Shown one piece after another: positions 9,560 through 19,351 of a stretch of DNA of 64,000 nucleotides. Made by a program: the position numbers and the translations under genes. The DNA is taken from the NCBI GenBank assembly GCA_029266425.1, contig JAQSWY010000010.1, positions 62,001-126,000 of the forward strand. The letters run 5' to 3'. The DNA is from Xanthobacteraceae bacterium. GTDB lineage: Bacteria; Pseudomonadota; Alphaproteobacteria; Rhizobiales; Xanthobacteraceae. The notes beneath the pieces are model-generated. The model saw only the letters and a list, made by a program, of their open reading frames with translations. It made no database searches and had not been told where the DNA came from. Each line of letters starts with the position of its first letter. The stretch's first letter is position 1.

Positions 9560-10057
9560 CTAGTCTCTTTCCATCAGAAGGAAGCCGGGCCGCCACTCCA
9601 TCTGCAAGGTCGGCCGGCCGGAGAGCGGGTTCTCGCCCTGCCCGGTCACGTTGAAGCCAATCCGCCCGTAGAAGCGCACGGCGCGAACGTTTTCCCTGTT
9701 GACCTCCAGCGTGATCGGCCGGCCGGCGTGCGCCGCCGCCGAATAGATCAGCGCCTCGGCGACCCCACGCCCCCAATGGCGCGGATGCACCACGAGCTGG
9801 TCGACCTGGCCGTTCGAGCAATCGATAGTGACAAAGCCGGCAAGGGTCGTTTCGCTCGCACCGTCAGGTTCGGCGAAGGCGAGCTCGATCAGGGTGCCGG
9901 CCTCGATCAGCGCGCCGAGATGGCCGATGAGCCAGCCGCGCCGCTCCTCGAAATCGATCTCCGGCATCGCCTGCCGCCAGCTCTCGACCCACAGATCGGT
10001 GAGTTCGGGAAGGTGCTCCGGCGTGTACGGGCGGAGTTCAATCGGGTTCGCTGCCAT
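9560..10057 (-). CDS. GNAT family N-acetyltransferase
   Basis: A 165-residue acetyltransferase. The acetyl-CoA pyrophosphate loop is HPRHWGRGVAEALI (about residues 100-113), and the C-terminal N-x-x-A-x-x-F-Y-x-x-x-GF motif is present (NRENVRAVRFYGRIGF). The ATG at 10057 is used because GGGAGG precedes it and upstream residues look non-coding. The acceptor is unknown. The M15-like gene follows 20 bases downstream, so the two are probably co-transcribed. Confidence 0.85.
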   Translation of the reverse strand: MAANPIELRPYTPEHLPELTDLWVESWRQAMPEIDFEERRGWLIGHLGALIEAGTLIELAFAEPDGASETTLAGFVTIDCSNGQVDQLVVHPRHWGRGVAEALIYSAAAHAGRPITLEVNRENVRAVRFYGRIGFNVTGQGENPLSGRPTLQMEWRPGFLLMERD

Positions 10058-10085
10058 CCGAAGCCTCCCGCCGTAGAGCTCACTC

Positions 10086-10189
10086 CGTTCGGATAGAACC
10101 ATCCGAACGACAAGAAGTGCTCTATATTCAATAGCTTGTAGCAACTCCACTTCGATCAGATGATCCCATCTGATCGGGAAATGCTCCAG
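10086..10189. repeat. Family C two-stem element, copy C1
   Basis: Stem 1 is CGTTCGGAT / ATCCGAACG. A linker with GTGCTCTATATTCAATA follows, then stem 2 ATCAGATGA / CATCTGAT and a conserved end CGGGAAATGCTCCAG. It sits between the OmpA/MotB-like gene and the GNAT gene, both on the minus strand, and ends one base from the OmpA-like stop. It is closely similar to C3 and shares architecture with C2. Confidence 0.85.
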
Positions 10190-10190
10190 A

Positions 10191-11222
10191 CTAGCGCTCC
10201 GTCAGCTTGAGCTCGATCCGGCGATTGCGGGCGCGGGCATCGTCGCTGTCGGCAGCGTCGAGCGGCTGGTACTCGCCGAAGCCGGCGGCGACCAGATGCG
10301 CCGGGCTGATGCCCTTGCCGATCAGATACTGCACCACCGCGATGGCGCGGGCGGAGGACAGCTCCCAGTTGGACGGGAATTGCACGTTCGAGATCGGCCG
10401 ATTGTCGGTATGGCCGTCGACGCGCAGCACCCAGGCGATGTCCGGGGGGATTTCCTTCTCCAGCGAGGCGAGCGCGCTGGCGAGCTGGTCGAGCGCCGCG
10501 CCTGCCTGCGGCTTGATCTCCGCCGAGCCGGGATCGAAGAAGATCTCCGACTGGAACACGAAGCGGTCGCCGACCACGCGGATGCCCGGCCGGTCGCCGA
10601 GGATGGAGCGCAGCCGGCCGAAGAACTCCGAGCGGAAGCGGGTCAGTTCCTGCACCCTCTGGGCGAGTGCGAGGTTCAGCCGGCGGCCGAGATCGGCGAG
10701 CTTGGCCTGGCTTTCCTTGTCCTTGCTCTCGGAGATGTCGAGCGCTTCTTCCAGCGCCGCGATCTGCCGGCGCAGCGCCGCGATCTGCTGGTTGAGCAGG
10801 TCGATCTGGCTCAGCGCCTGCGCGGCGACATCCTGCTGCTTGGAGAGCTCGGAAGCGAGCGCGTTGGCCCGGCCTTGCGCCGCGCTGCCGTCATCGACCG
10901 GCGCCGGGGTGCCCGCCGCCCTCAGCCGGTCGCGTTCGGCCTCGATGGACAGGAGGCTGGAGCGCAGCGTGCCGAGCTCGCTCTCCGCCTCGTCGCGCCC
11001 GCCGCGCTCGAGCGCCAGCAAATTGGTGAGCTCGCGGATCTGCGCCTGCAGCCGCGCCATGGCGGTGTCCTTGCCCGACATTTCCTGCGTCAGGAAGAAC
11101 TGCACCAGCACGAACACCGAGAGCAGGAACACGAACACCAGCAGCAGGGTCGACAGCGCGTCGACGAAGCCGGGCCAATAGTCGATGGCGCGGTCGCGGC
11201 CGCGCGCGCGCCCGAGCGCCAT
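10191..11222 (-). CDS. MotB/OmpA-like peptidoglycan-binding membrane protein
   Basis: A 343-residue protein with one N-terminal membrane segment (about residues 22-45, WPGFVDALSTLLLVFVFLLS) in the MotB/ExbD position. A long coiled coil (about 50-190) follows, then a C-terminal OmpA-like domain with HTDNRPI, NWELSSARA and GFGEYQPLD. Asp21 in the FVDALST stretch is placed like the proton-carrying aspartate of MotB. Three bases separate it from the MotA/TolQ-like gene upstream, so they form a pair. The likely role is a proton-driven stator tethered to peptidoglycan, but the driven process is unknown; no flagellar genes are nearby. Confidence 0.85.
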   Translation of the reverse strand: MALGRARGRDRAIDYWPGFVDALSTLLLVFVFLLSVFVLVQFFLTQEMSGKDTAMARLQAQIRELTNLLALERGGRDEAESELGTLRSSLLSIEAERDRLRAAGTPAPVDDGSAAQGRANALASELSKQQDVAAQALSQIDLLNQQIAALRRQIAALEEALDISESKDKESQAKLADLGRRLNLALAQRVQELTRFRSEFFGRLRSILGDRPGIRVVGDRFVFQSEIFFDPGSAEIKPQAGAALDQLASALASLEKEIPPDIAWVLRVDGHTDNRPISNVQFPSNWELSSARAIAVVQYLIGKGISPAHLVAAGFGEYQPLDAADSDDARARNRRIELKLTER

Positions 11223-11225
11223 GGA

Positions 11226-12302
11226 TCAGACCCTCTCGCGGTCGGCCGAACGGGCGATGCGCTCCAGCAGCTTCTTGATTTCCTTCTGCTGCTCGGCCTG
11301 CGCCTCGACCCAGTCGCGCACCATCTGCTGCTCGCCGCGCATATGCTGCACGAGGCCCTGCAGGCTCTCGGCGAGATGCGCCATGGCGGCGGTGACGCGG
11401 TGCGAGCCGGCCTCGTTCATGGTCTTTTCCAGCTTCTCGATCGCCTGGGTGAGCTGGGAATAGTTCGGCGTCGGCAAGGCCGGCAGCGCCGCCGGAGGCG
11501 GCAGGACAGCCGCCGGCTGCACCGGATGCGGCATCGGGACCGGGGCCGGCACCGGGGCCGGCGCCGCGCGGCCGCCATCGAGGCCGAGATCGGCCACCGT
11601 GGTGGAGAGCCAGTCTTCGAGGTCGGTATAGAAGCGGTTCTGCGCCTGTCCAGCCTGGAGGTCGAGGAAGCCGAGCACCAGCGAGCCGGCAAGTCCGAAC
11701 AGCGAGGATGAGAACGAGATGCCCATGCCGGCCAGCGGCGCGGCAAGGCCGGACTTCAACGCTTCCAGGATCGATCCGGAATCCGGGCCGACATCGAGCG
11801 AGCCGATGACCTGACCGATCGAGGAGACGGTCTCGAGCAAGCCCCAGAAGGTGCCGAGCAGGCCGAGGAAGATCAGGAGCCCGGTCATGTAGCGCAGCAG
11901 GTCGCGTGCCTCGTCGAGCCGGGTGCCGATCGATTCCAATATGCCCCGCATGGTCATCTGCGAGATGGCCATGCGCCCGACGCGGTCGCCGAGCAGCGTC
12001 GCCATTGGCGCCAGCAGCACCGGCGCCTGGCGCACTTCGAGACCGGGGTCGACGAGGCGGAAGCTGTTCACCCACTCCACCTCCGGCGTCAGCCGCGAGA
12101 CCTGGCGGAAGGCGAAGATGATGCCGATGAGCAGGACGCCGAAGATGACGCCGTTGAGGCCCGGGTTAGTGAGGAAGGCCGCCCAGATCTGCCGATAGAG
12201 CACGGCCGCGAGCGCGCCGCACAGCAGCACGAAGACGAGCATCCGGATCAGGAAGATCCGTGGCGAGGACAGCTTGATGAATGGATCCGCCGGATGCGCC
12301 AT
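11226..12302 (-). CDS. MotA/TolQ/ExbB-like proton channel protein
   Basis: A 358-residue membrane protein. Two hydrophobic segments lie near the N terminus (about 15-60) and two in the core: MTGLLIFLGLLGTFWGLLETV (about 140-160) and LAAPLAGMGISFSSSLFGLAGS (about 187-208), the typical MotA/TolQ proton-channel helices. A Pro/Ala-rich stretch (about 240-275) and a cytoplasmic helical tail follow. It is the channel subunit for the MotB/OmpA-like partner three bases downstream. The pair is widespread next to inositol monophosphatase genes in Rhizobiales; its motor function has not been defined as far as I know. Confidence 0.85.
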   Translation of the reverse strand: MAHPADPFIKLSSPRIFLIRMLVFVLLCGALAAVLYRQIWAAFLTNPGLNGVIFGVLLIGIIFAFRQVSRLTPEVEWVNSFRLVDPGLEVRQAPVLLAPMATLLGDRVGRMAISQMTMRGILESIGTRLDEARDLLRYMTGLLIFLGLLGTFWGLLETVSSIGQVIGSLDVGPDSGSILEALKSGLAAPLAGMGISFSSSLFGLAGSLVLGFLDLQAGQAQNRFYTDLEDWLSTTVADLGLDGGRAAPAPVPAPVPMPHPVQPAAVLPPPAALPALPTPNYSQLTQAIEKLEKTMNEAGSHRVTAAMAHLAESLQGLVQHMRGEQQMVRDWVEAQAEQQKEIKKLLERIARSADRERV

Positions 12303-12406
12303 GCCGTTCGCCCGTTACCTCCGCTCCGCCGGGACGCTGCGCCCGGTTCACGGCGGCGACTATGCCACAGACGCCCGTAAATGGAACGGCTTGCTGCGGC
12401 TTTCCT

Positions 12407-13195
12407 TCAGGCGCTGCGGATCAGGGCGAGCAAGTCGCGGCGGATGATCTCGTTGCCGGTAACGATGTCGCCCTTGGTGAGCATCTTGTCGCCGTCATCG
12501 AGGTCGGAGACATAGCCGCCCGCCTCGCGGATGATGACCACGCCAGCCGCCATGTCCCAGGCCTGCAGGTCGCGCTCCCAGAAGCCGTCGAAGCGCCCGG
12601 CGGCGACCCAGGCGAGGTCGAGCGCGGCCGAGCCGGTCCGGCGCAGGCCGGCGACCTTCGGCGCGATGGCGGCGAGTTCGGAGCGGAAGTGGGCGAGATC
12701 GCCGCGTCCCATGTGCGGCAGGCCGCAGCACAGCACACTGTCGGCGAGGCTGCGGCGCGCGGCCACACGTATGCGGCGGTCGTTCATGAAGGCACCGGCG
12801 CCCTTCTCGGCGATGAAGAGCTCATCGGTGACCGGATTGAAGATGACGCCGGCCACCGGCACGCCGTCCCGCGCCAGGGCAAGGGAGATGGTGAAGAGCG
12901 GGATGCCGTGCAGGAAATTGGTGGTGCCGTCGAGCGGGTCGACGATCCAGCGATGCGTCTCGTCGGTGCCGCCGACCTCGCCGCTCTCCTCCATCAGGAA
13001 GCCGAAGGCGGGACGGGCCTTGGTGAGCTCTTCCTGGAGAATGCGCTCGGCCTTGCGGTCGGCATTGGAGACGAAGTTGGCCGGGCCCTTGAGCGAGACC
13101 TGGAGGTTCTCCACCTCGCCGAAATCGCGGACAAGGGAGCGGCCGGCCTTGCGGACGGCCTGGACCATCACGGTCATGAGAGGCGAGCGGATCAT
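12407..13195 (-). CDS. suhB: Inositol monophosphatase family protein (SuhB-like)
   Basis: A 262-residue Mg2+-dependent phosphatase. Metal-site motifs are all present: EESGE (about 68-72), WIVDPLDGTTNFLHG (about 82-96) and WDMAAGVVIIREAGG (about 214-228). It hydrolyses inositol-1-phosphate or related sugar phosphates; in E. coli SuhB also modulates rRNA transcription. The start at 13195 (MIRSPLMTVM) matches the family; an upstream extension to 13285 is not conserved-looking. It lies upstream of, and on the same strand as, the MotA/MotB-like pair, about 100 bases away. Confidence 0.92.
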   Translation of the reverse strand: MIRSPLMTVMVQAVRKAGRSLVRDFGEVENLQVSLKGPANFVSNADRKAERILQEELTKARPAFGFLMEESGEVGGTDETHRWIVDPLDGTTNFLHGIPLFTISLALARDGVPVAGVIFNPVTDELFIAEKGAGAFMNDRRIRVAARRSLADSVLCCGLPHMGRGDLAHFRSELAAIAPKVAGLRRTGSAALDLAWVAAGRFDGFWERDLQAWDMAAGVVIIREAGGYVSDLDDGDKMLTKGDIVTGNEIIRRDLLALIRSA

Positions 13196-13339
13196 GGCGG
13201 CTTCCGTAGCGCTGTGGGCGCCATGCGGCGCGCGAGGCATGAGAATGTCGCCGTTCGTGTGCCTCCGATAGACGCGCCACGTCAAGGGCGGGCCGGTCGG
13301 AGCAGCCGCGCTCGATCGTCCGAGCCGTGCTCCCTCGCT

Positions 13340-14725
13340 CTACGCCGCCTTCGGCATCGGCGCCAGCGAGCGGAACGGCTTGCCGGCTTTCAGGTGCGCC
13401 TCGATCTCCTCCAGCGTCAGCCCCGACGTCTCCGGCACATAGCGCGCGGCGAAGACGAGGCCGGCGACGCAGACCAATGCGTAGATGGAAAACACGCCGG
13501 CGAGACCCAGCGTCTCCAACAGCACCGGAAAGGTGAGCACTACCAGGAAGTTGAATCCCCAATTGGCGAGCGAGGCGGCCCCCATGCCGAGGCCGCGCAG
13601 GCGCAGCGGGAAGATCTCCGCCATCATCACCCAGGGCAGCGGGCCGAGCGCGATGGCGAAGGAGGCGATGTAGAGCACGAGGCCGATGAGCGAGAGCCAT
13701 TGCAAGCCCGCCGCACCCGTGCCCGCCGCCACCGCGATGAGGCCGAGGCTCAACGCCGCGCCGGCGAATCCGATGAACATCAGCGGCCGCCGGCCGATCC
13801 GGTCGATCAGCGCCATGGCGACCAGCGTCATCAGCACGTTCACCACGCCGATCCCGACGGTGGCGAGCAGCTGGCTGCCGGCATTGTCGAAGCCGGCGCG
13901 GCCGAACACCGTCGGAGCGAAATAGATGACGGCGTTGATGCCGGACAGCTGCTGGAGCAGGAACAATCCGGCGGCGACCAGCAAGGCCGGCCGGACCAGC
14001 GGTGTGAGCAGCTCGTGCCAGCCCGCCGTGCTGGTCTCGGCTCGCGCCGCATACTCGATCGCCGACAATTCGCCGGCGACCGCCGGATCGGCCGGACCTC
14101 GGCCGTGGACCTGGGCGATCACCTCGCTCGCCTCCTGGCGGCGGCCGTGCAGCACCAGCCAGCGCGGGGTATCGGACAGGAACCACACGCCGATCAGCAG
14201 CATGGCGCCCGGCACCATGGCGGTGGCGAACATCAGGCGCCAGGAGTCGCCGACTGCGAAGTCGACGAGATAGGCGCCGAGTATCCCCAGCGTGATGGCG
14301 AGCTGGTAGATCGAGACCAGCATGCCGCGGATCCGGGCCGGCGCCATTTCCGAGATGTAGAGCGGTGCGATCAACGCCGCGACGCCGATGGCGAAACCGA
14401 GCAGCAGGCGGCCGAGCGAGAGCACGACGATGCCGGGGGCGAGCGCGCAGATCAGCGCCCCGACGACGAACAGCACCGCCGCACCCATCAGGAGGCTGCG
14501 GCGGCCGAGCGGCGCGGCGAGCCAGCCGCCGATGACGGCGCCGACCAGCGCGCCGAGCGGCACGGTGGCGGTCATCAGTCCTTCCTGCAGCGGCGAGATG
14601 TGGAACTGGGCATGGAGCGGGCCGAGCGCCCCGGCGATGATGCCCTCGTCATAGCCGAACAGCAGCCCGGCAATGGCCGCGACGCAGGCGATCACATAGA
14701 TCATGGCGTTCCCCAGCCCGGCCAT
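13340..14725 (-). CDS. Sugar porter family MFS transporter
   Basis: A 461-residue transporter with 12 predicted membrane segments. Sugar-porter signatures are visible: GYDEGIIAG in helix 1, GRLLLGFAIGVAALIAPLYISEMAP near helix 4, QQLSGINAVIYFAP in helix 7, DRIGRRPLM between helices 8 and 9, and VPETSGLTLEEIE at the C-terminal end. The family imports hexoses, pentoses or inositol by proton symport. The adjacent inositol monophosphatase makes inositol a tempting substrate, but that is only inference. The gap to suhB is about 145 bases, with no terminator seen. Confidence 0.92.
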   Translation of the reverse strand: MAGLGNAMIYVIACVAAIAGLLFGYDEGIIAGALGPLHAQFHISPLQEGLMTATVPLGALVGAVIGGWLAAPLGRRSLLMGAAVLFVVGALICALAPGIVVLSLGRLLLGFAIGVAALIAPLYISEMAPARIRGMLVSIYQLAITLGILGAYLVDFAVGDSWRLMFATAMVPGAMLLIGVWFLSDTPRWLVLHGRRQEASEVIAQVHGRGPADPAVAGELSAIEYAARAETSTAGWHELLTPLVRPALLVAAGLFLLQQLSGINAVIYFAPTVFGRAGFDNAGSQLLATVGIGVVNVLMTLVAMALIDRIGRRPLMFIGFAGAALSLGLIAVAAGTGAAGLQWLSLIGLVLYIASFAIALGPLPWVMMAEIFPLRLRGLGMGAASLANWGFNFLVVLTFPVLLETLGLAGVFSIYALVCVAGLVFAARYVPETSGLTLEEIEAHLKAGKPFRSLAPMPKAA

Positions 14726-14833
14726 TTGATCAGTCGTCGGGAATCAGCCTTCGTTCCCGTTGCTCACTACCTCTATGAGACTGCGCCGCGGCCGGGACGC
14801 AACAGAAATTGCGATCCGTCGCCCATCCTGACC

Positions 14834-15217
14834 TCACCCCATCCCGACGCCCCCCGACGGGCTCGTCCCGAGGTCGCGCGCGATGCGCTCCAGCCGCTCG
14901 GCGGCGGTGACCACGGCACTGGCCATGGCGTGCTCGGCCTGCTCCATGCGCTCCAGCGTCGCCGTGCGCGCGGCGCGCTGGCCCTCCAGATCCTGCTCGA
15001 GCGCCCGTACGCTCCGCTTCGCCTCGGCGAGCTCGTCGGCGATGGTGATCGCCGCCATCACGCTGAGGCGCTGGTCGCCGATCTCGCCGAAGGCGCTGCG
15101 CAGCTGGTCGATGCGGGCATCGACATCCTGGGCGAGGCGGCTCAGGTGCTCTTCCTGGCCGTCGTCGCACGCCATGCGATAGGCGCGCCCGGCGATGGTG
15201 ACGGTGACATGGGCCAT
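14834..15217 (-). CDS. zapA: Cell division protein ZapA
   Basis: A 127-residue ZapA protein. The N-terminal domain MAHVTVTIAGRAYRMACDDGQEEHL (shown in part) is followed by DVDARIDQLRSAFGEIGDQRLSVMAAITIADEL and a long coiled coil. ZapA cross-links FtsZ filaments at the division site. The start at 15217 matches the family better than the ATG at 15226. It is 12 bases downstream of the DUF4164 gene, in the usual arrangement divergent from transketolase. In many bacteria 6S RNA follows zapA; here it does not. Confidence 0.9.
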   Translation of the reverse strand: MAHVTVTIAGRAYRMACDDGQEEHLSRLAQDVDARIDQLRSAFGEIGDQRLSVMAAITIADELAEAKRSVRALEQDLEGQRAARTATLERMEQAEHAMASAVVTAAERLERIARDLGTSPSGGVGMG

Positions 15218-15229
15218 GATGGGCACCCT

Positions 15230-15511
15230 TTAGCGTTCTTGGGTGGCGAGCACCGCGCGGATCGTCTCCATCGCGCCGCCGAGGCGGCGGGAGACCTCGT
15301 GATTGGCACCGGCGAGCTTCTCGGCGCGGGCCTCGGCACCGTCGAGCGCGGCGGCGAGGCGCGAGCGGTCGGCGCCGAGCGCATGGAGTTGCGCGGCCAG
15401 CGCCGCCTCCTGCCGCTCCACCTGCAACCGGCGCTCGACCGCGGCCTCCAGCGCCTCCACGGCGGCATAGAGGCGCCGGGTTGCGGCCTCGATGGATGCC
15501 GTCTCGGCCAT
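15230..15511 (-). CDS. DUF4164 family coiled-coil protein
   Basis: A 93-residue, almost entirely helical protein (MAETASIEAATRRLYAAVEAL onward) predicted to form one continuous coiled coil rich in Ala, Glu and Arg. This is the DUF4164 family, found upstream of zapA in Rhizobiales. No function is known to me; the tight coupling with zapA suggests a role at division. The ATG at 15511 is preferred over a longer frame to 15637. Confidence 0.85.
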   Translation of the reverse strand: MAETASIEAATRRLYAAVEALEAAVERRLQVERQEAALAAQLHALGADRSRLAAALDGAEARAEKLAGANHEVSRRLGGAMETIRAVLATQER

Positions 15512-15685
15512 TGGCTGGCTCCGTCCCCTCACAAGTGCAAACACTGAGTCGCGCACGTCACCGTCACATTGAGCCCTGCTCGCGCAGAGCGTCAACCGGC
15601 GCCGCGGCACTGCCATTTGGTGTCTATGCCGTGCCAAGTCGTGATGTTATCACTCGCCGCCTGCCCCCTCGGAGAGATCAGCCCC

Positions 15686-17686
15686 ATGTCGAACCGCGAG
15701 AAGCACGACCGTATGGCCAATGCCATTCGGGCCCTGTCGATGGATGCCGTTGAAAAGGCCAATTCCGGCCACCCCGGCCTGCCGATGGGCGCGGCCGACA
15801 TCGCCACCGTGCTGTTCGGCAAGGTTCTGAAGTTCGATCCGACCGATCCGTCCTGGCCGGACCGCGACCGCTTCATCCTCTCGGCCGGCCACGGCTCGAT
15901 GCTGCTCTATTCGCTGCTCTATCTCACCGGGTACGAGAGCATGACCATCGAGGACCTCAAGCAGTTCCGCCAGCTCGGCTCGAAGACGCCGGGCCATCCG
16001 GAGTACCACCACACCATCGGGGTGGAGACCACCACCGGCCCGCTCGGCCAGGGACTCGCCAATTCGATCGGCTTCGCGGTGGCCGAGCGCATGCTGGCCG
16101 CGCAGTTCGGTTCCGACCTCGTCGACCACTACACCTATGTGCTGGTCGGCGACGGCTGCCTGATGGAAGGCATTTCGGAGGAGGCGATCGAGCTCGCCGG
16201 GCACTTGAAGCTCAGCAAGCTGATCGTGATGCACGACGACAACCACATCACCATCGACGGCTCGACCGCGCTCTCGGTCTCGACCGACCAGGTTGCCCGC
16301 TTCGAGGCCTCGGGCTGGAACGCCACCCGCATCGACGGCCATGATCCCGACGCCATCCTTGCCGCGCTGGAGCGCGCCAGGGCGAGCGGCAAGCCGTCCT
16401 TCATTTCCTGCCGCACCACCATCGGCTTCGGCGCGCCGACCAAGGCGGGCACCAACGCAGCGCACGGCGCCCCGCTCGGCGCCGCCGAGATCGAAGGCGC
16501 CCGCAAGGCGCTCGGCTGGGAATATCCGCCGTTCGAGATCCCCTCCGATGTGCTGGACGCCTGGCGCCTCGCCGGGCTGCGCTCGCGTCAGGCCCACAAG
16601 GCGTGGAATCAGCGGCTCGCTGAGGCCGATATCGAGCGCCGCGCCGAGTTCGAGCGCCGTACCCGCGGCGACCTGCCCTCGAAGTTCGGCGAGACCATCG
16701 CAGCGGTCATTGCCAAGGCGCAGGCCGACGGCAGCGCGGTGGCGACCCGCAAATCCTCCGAGATCGTGCTGGAGGCCATCACCGCCGCCGTGCCGGAAAT
16801 GGTCGGCGGCTCGGCCGACCTGACCCATTCCAACAACACCAAGACCAAGGCGACCGCCACCGCGGTGATGCCGCCGGACTATGCCGGCCGCTACATCAAT
16901 TGGGGCATTCGCGAGCATGGCATGGTCGCCGGGATGAGCGGCATCGCGCTGCATGGCGGCCTCATCCCCTATGGCGGCACCTTCCTGGTGTTCTCCGATT
17001 ATTGCCGCCCCTCGATCCGCCTCGCGGCGCTGATGGGCATCCGCGTCACCTACGTGTTCACCCACGATTCGATCGGCGTCGGCGAGGACGGCCCGACCCA
17101 CGAGCCGGTGGAGCATCTCGCCGCGTTGCGCGCCATCCCCAATCTCCTGGTGTTCCGGCCCTGCGACACGGTGGAGACGGCGGAGGCGTGGAAGATCGCG
17201 CTGGAGCACAGGACCGGCCCGACCCTTCTCGCCCTCACCCGCCAGAACCTGCCGCTGATGCGCCGCGACGGAACCCAGCGCTGCCTCTCCGCCAAGGGCG
17301 CCTATGAGATCGTCGCCGCCTCCGGGCCGGCCAAGGTCTCGCTGTTCGCCTCGGGCTCGGAAGTCTCGCTCGCCGCCAAGGCCCGTGACATCCTCGAGGC
17401 CGAAGGCATCCCGACCCGCGTCGTCTCGGTGCCCTGCTTCGAATTGTTCCTCGCCCAGCCCGAAGAGACCCGCAGGCAGGTCGTCGGCTCCGCCCCGGCC
17501 AAGGTCGCCGTGGAAGCCGCCATCCGCATGGGCTGGGACGAGATCGTCGGCTCCGACAGCGCCTTTGTCGGCATGACCGGCTACGGCGCCTCCGGCAAGG
17601 CGGAAGCGGTGTTTGCCCATTTCGGCATCACCGCCGAGGCGGTGGCGGAAGCCGCGCGCGGCCGGTTGAAGAAGGCCGGCGGCTGA
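15686..17686 (+). CDS. tkt: Transketolase
   Basis: A 666-residue thiamine diphosphate enzyme of the pentose phosphate (or Calvin) pathway, transferring two-carbon units between sugar phosphates. Motifs: N-terminal [15 protein letters not shown], ThDP/Mg site [13 protein letters not shown], pyrimidine domain [21 protein letters not shown] and [22 protein letters not shown], plus the C-terminal domain. Start [17 protein letters not shown] at 15686 is preceded by GGAGAG; the frame extends upstream without support. It heads the tkt-gap-pgk-fba run, with family B and C elements in the two following gaps. Confidence 0.96.
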   Translation: MSNREKHDRMANAIRALSMDAVEKANSGHPGLPMGAADIATVLFGKVLKFDPTDPSWPDRDRFILSAGHGSMLLYSLLYLTGYESMTIEDLKQFRQLGSKTPGHPEYHHTIGVETTTGPLGQGLANSIGFAVAERMLAAQFGSDLVDHYTYVLVGDGCLMEGISEEAIELAGHLKLSKLIVMHDDNHITIDGSTALSVSTDQVARFEASGWNATRIDGHDPDAILAALERARASGKPSFISCRTTIGFGAPTKAGTNAAHGAPLGAAEIEGARKALGWEYPPFEIPSDVLDAWRLAGLRSRQAHKAWNQRLAEADIERRAEFERRTRGDLPSKFGETIAAVIAKAQADGSAVATRKSSEIVLEAITAAVPEMVGGSADLTHSNNTKTKATATAVMPPDYAGRYINWGIREHGMVAGMSGIALHGGLIPYGGTFLVFSDYCRPSIRLAALMGIRVTYVFTHDSIGVGEDGPTHEPVEHLAALRAIPNLLVFRPCDTVETAEAWKIALEHRTGPTLLALTRQNLPLMRRDGTQRCLSAKGAYEIVAASGPAKVSLFASGSEVSLAAKARDILEAEGIPTRVVSVPCFELFLAQPEETRRQVVGSAPAKVAVEAAIRMGWDEIVGSDSAFVGMTGYGASGKAEAVFAHFGITAEAVAEAARGRLKKAGG

Positions 17687-17700
17687 CCCCCCGATCGACC

Positions 17701-17783
17701 GTCATCCCCGGCCTTGTGCCGGGGATCCCGATTCAGAGCAGCGCGTGAGAGGCCGAGATGGCCGGCATAAGGCCGGCCATGAC
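17701..17783. repeat. Family B palindrome, copy B3
   Basis: Left hairpin GTCATCCCCGGCCTTGTGCC-GGGGAT and right hairpin ATGGCCGGC-ATAA-GGCCGGCCATGAC. It lies in the 357-base gap between tkt and gap. The rest of that gap (17784-18043) shows no gene, and I recognise no clear promoter in it. Confidence 0.9.
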
Positions 17784-18043
17784 ATCGGAAATGGACCCAC
17801 GCAACTCGCCGCCGCCGATCTACAAGAGTCGGATACTCAGGATGAGGGCCTTCTGAAGCTTCGGGATTCCGACAGCCAGTGCCTGGACACCTAAGCTATG
17901 CACAGCGCGCGGAACTCGTCCGCGAGCTGCGCAATTGTGCCGCGATCCTGAGTGAGACGACTGGTGCCGCTGCGTCCATCACGCTATGAGCCAAGGGCGC
18001 GGATGGTTCAGGGTATGGAACTCGCTCACTCGGGGAGTAACGC

Positions 18044-19051
18044 ATGACGGTCAGGGTCGCCATCAACGGGTTCGGTCGCATCGGGCGCAATGTACTGCGC
18101 GCCATTATCGAATCCGGCCGTACCGATATCGAAGTCGTTGCCATCAACGATCTCGGTCCGGTCGAGACCAACGCCCATCTGTTCCGCTATGACAGCGTTC
18201 ACGGTCGCTTTAATGGCGAGGTGACGGTCGACGGCGACACCATCAATGTCGGCCGCGGCCCGATCCAGGTCACCGCCGTGCGCAATCCGGCCGAGTTGCC
18301 GCACGCCGCGTTGAACGTCGACGTCGCGCTGGAATGCACCGGCATCTTCACCTCGAAGGAGAGGGCCTCCGCTCATCTCATTGCGGGTGCCAAGCGGGTC
18401 GTCGTCTCGGCGCCGGCCGACGGCGCGGACCTCACGGTGGTCTATGGCGTCAACCACGACAAGCTGACGAAGGACCACCTCGTCATCTCCAACGCCTCCT
18501 GCACCACCAACTGCCTCGCGCCCGTGGCGAAGGTGCTGAACGACGCGGTCGGCATCGAGCGCGGCTTCATGACGACGATCCATTCCTACACCGGCGACCA
18601 GCCAACGCTGGACACCATGCACAAGGACCTCTACCGCGGCCGCGCCGCGGCGATGTCGATGATCCCGACCTCGACGGGCGCCGCCAAGGCGGTCGGCCTG
18701 GTGCTGCCGGAGCTGAACGGCAAGCTCGACGGCACCTCGATCCGCGTTCCGACGCCCAACGTCTCGGTGATCGACTTCAAGTTCGTCGCCAAGCGCGCGA
18801 CCGACAAGGACGAGATCAACGAGGCGGTGAAGCGCGCCGCGGCGCAGGAGCTGAAGGGCATCCTCGGCTACACCGCCGACCCGAACGTCTCGATCGACTT
18901 CAACCACGATCCCCATTCCTCGACCTTCGCGCTCGACCAGACCAAGGTGCTCGACGGCACGCTGGTGCGGGTGCTGAGCTGGTACGACAATGAATGGGGC
19001 TTCTCCAACCGCATGGCCGACACCGCGGTCGCGCTGGCGAAGCTGATCTGA
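18044..19051 (+). CDS. gap: Glyceraldehyde-3-phosphate dehydrogenase, type I
   Basis: A 335-residue enzyme oxidising glyceraldehyde-3-phosphate to 1,3-bisphosphoglycerate. The nucleotide fold opens with [14 protein letters not shown] (8-21), followed by INDLG at 34-38. The catalytic motif [12 protein letters not shown] places the active cysteine at residue 153. The phosphate-binding [15 protein letters not shown] segment and C-terminal [12 protein letters not shown] are present. A GGGAG sequence precedes the ATG. It probably serves both glycolysis and gluconeogenesis. Confidence 0.96.
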   Translation: MTVRVAINGFGRIGRNVLRAIIESGRTDIEVVAINDLGPVETNAHLFRYDSVHGRFNGEVTVDGDTINVGRGPIQVTAVRNPAELPHAALNVDVALECTGIFTSKERASAHLIAGAKRVVVSAPADGADLTVVYGVNHDKLTKDHLVISNASCTTNCLAPVAKVLNDAVGIERGFMTTIHSYTGDQPTLDTMHKDLYRGRAAAMSMIPTSTGAAKAVGLVLPELNGKLDGTSIRVPTPNVSVIDFKFVAKRATDKDEINEAVKRAAAQELKGILGYTADPNVSIDFNHDPHSSTFALDQTKVLDGTLVRVLSWYDNEWGFSNRMADTAVALAKLI

Positions 19052-19094
19052 ACGACGCGAGCCGCCCTCCCGCCGCGCGCGGGAGGAAGAGCCC

Positions 19095-19202
19095 TTATCG
19101 TTCGCTTGGAATCATGCGAACGATAAGAAAGTTCTTTAAATCAGTGAGTTGGAGCATGTTCTCATCGCAAAAGTCATTCAACTTTTGCGGAACATGCTCC
19201 AG
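19095..19202. repeat. Family C two-stem element, copy C2 (variant stems)
   Basis: Stem 1 is TTATCGTTCG / CGAACGATAA. Stem 2 is GGAGCATGTTC ... GGAACATGCTCC enclosing GCAAAAGT / ACTTTTGC. The layout matches C1 and C3, but the stem bases differ while pairing is kept. It occupies the 300-base gap between gap and pgk; the remainder (19203-19351) shows no gene. Confidence 0.8.
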
Positions 19203-19351
19203 GTGAGGGGCTGGGGCGCTTCGGCGGAGCCCCCTCACACCGCCCGCCTCTTTGCGGAGCGGGCGACGACCGGCTCAAGACCGGCGAACGACAAGAACCA
19301 GCCGCGTTCGGCGGCCTTCCTCCCAGCGCGGCTCCTGCTCCGAGGCCAGTC

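Noticed and set aside
10191..12302. Zorya-type defence system (ZorA/ZorB)
   Set aside because: The MotA/MotB-like pair resembles ZorAB only in broad architecture. The MotA-like protein lacks the very long cytoplasmic tail, and no ZorC, ZorD or ZorE gene is beside it.
14726..14833. A second 6S RNA directly after zapA
   Set aside because: The 108 bases show none of the stems seen at 4.7 kb.
12281..15547. A 1088-residue plus-strand frame across suhB, the sugar porter and zapA
   Set aside because: It runs antisense to five well-recognised genes and has an His/Arg/Gly-rich composition typical of shadow frames.
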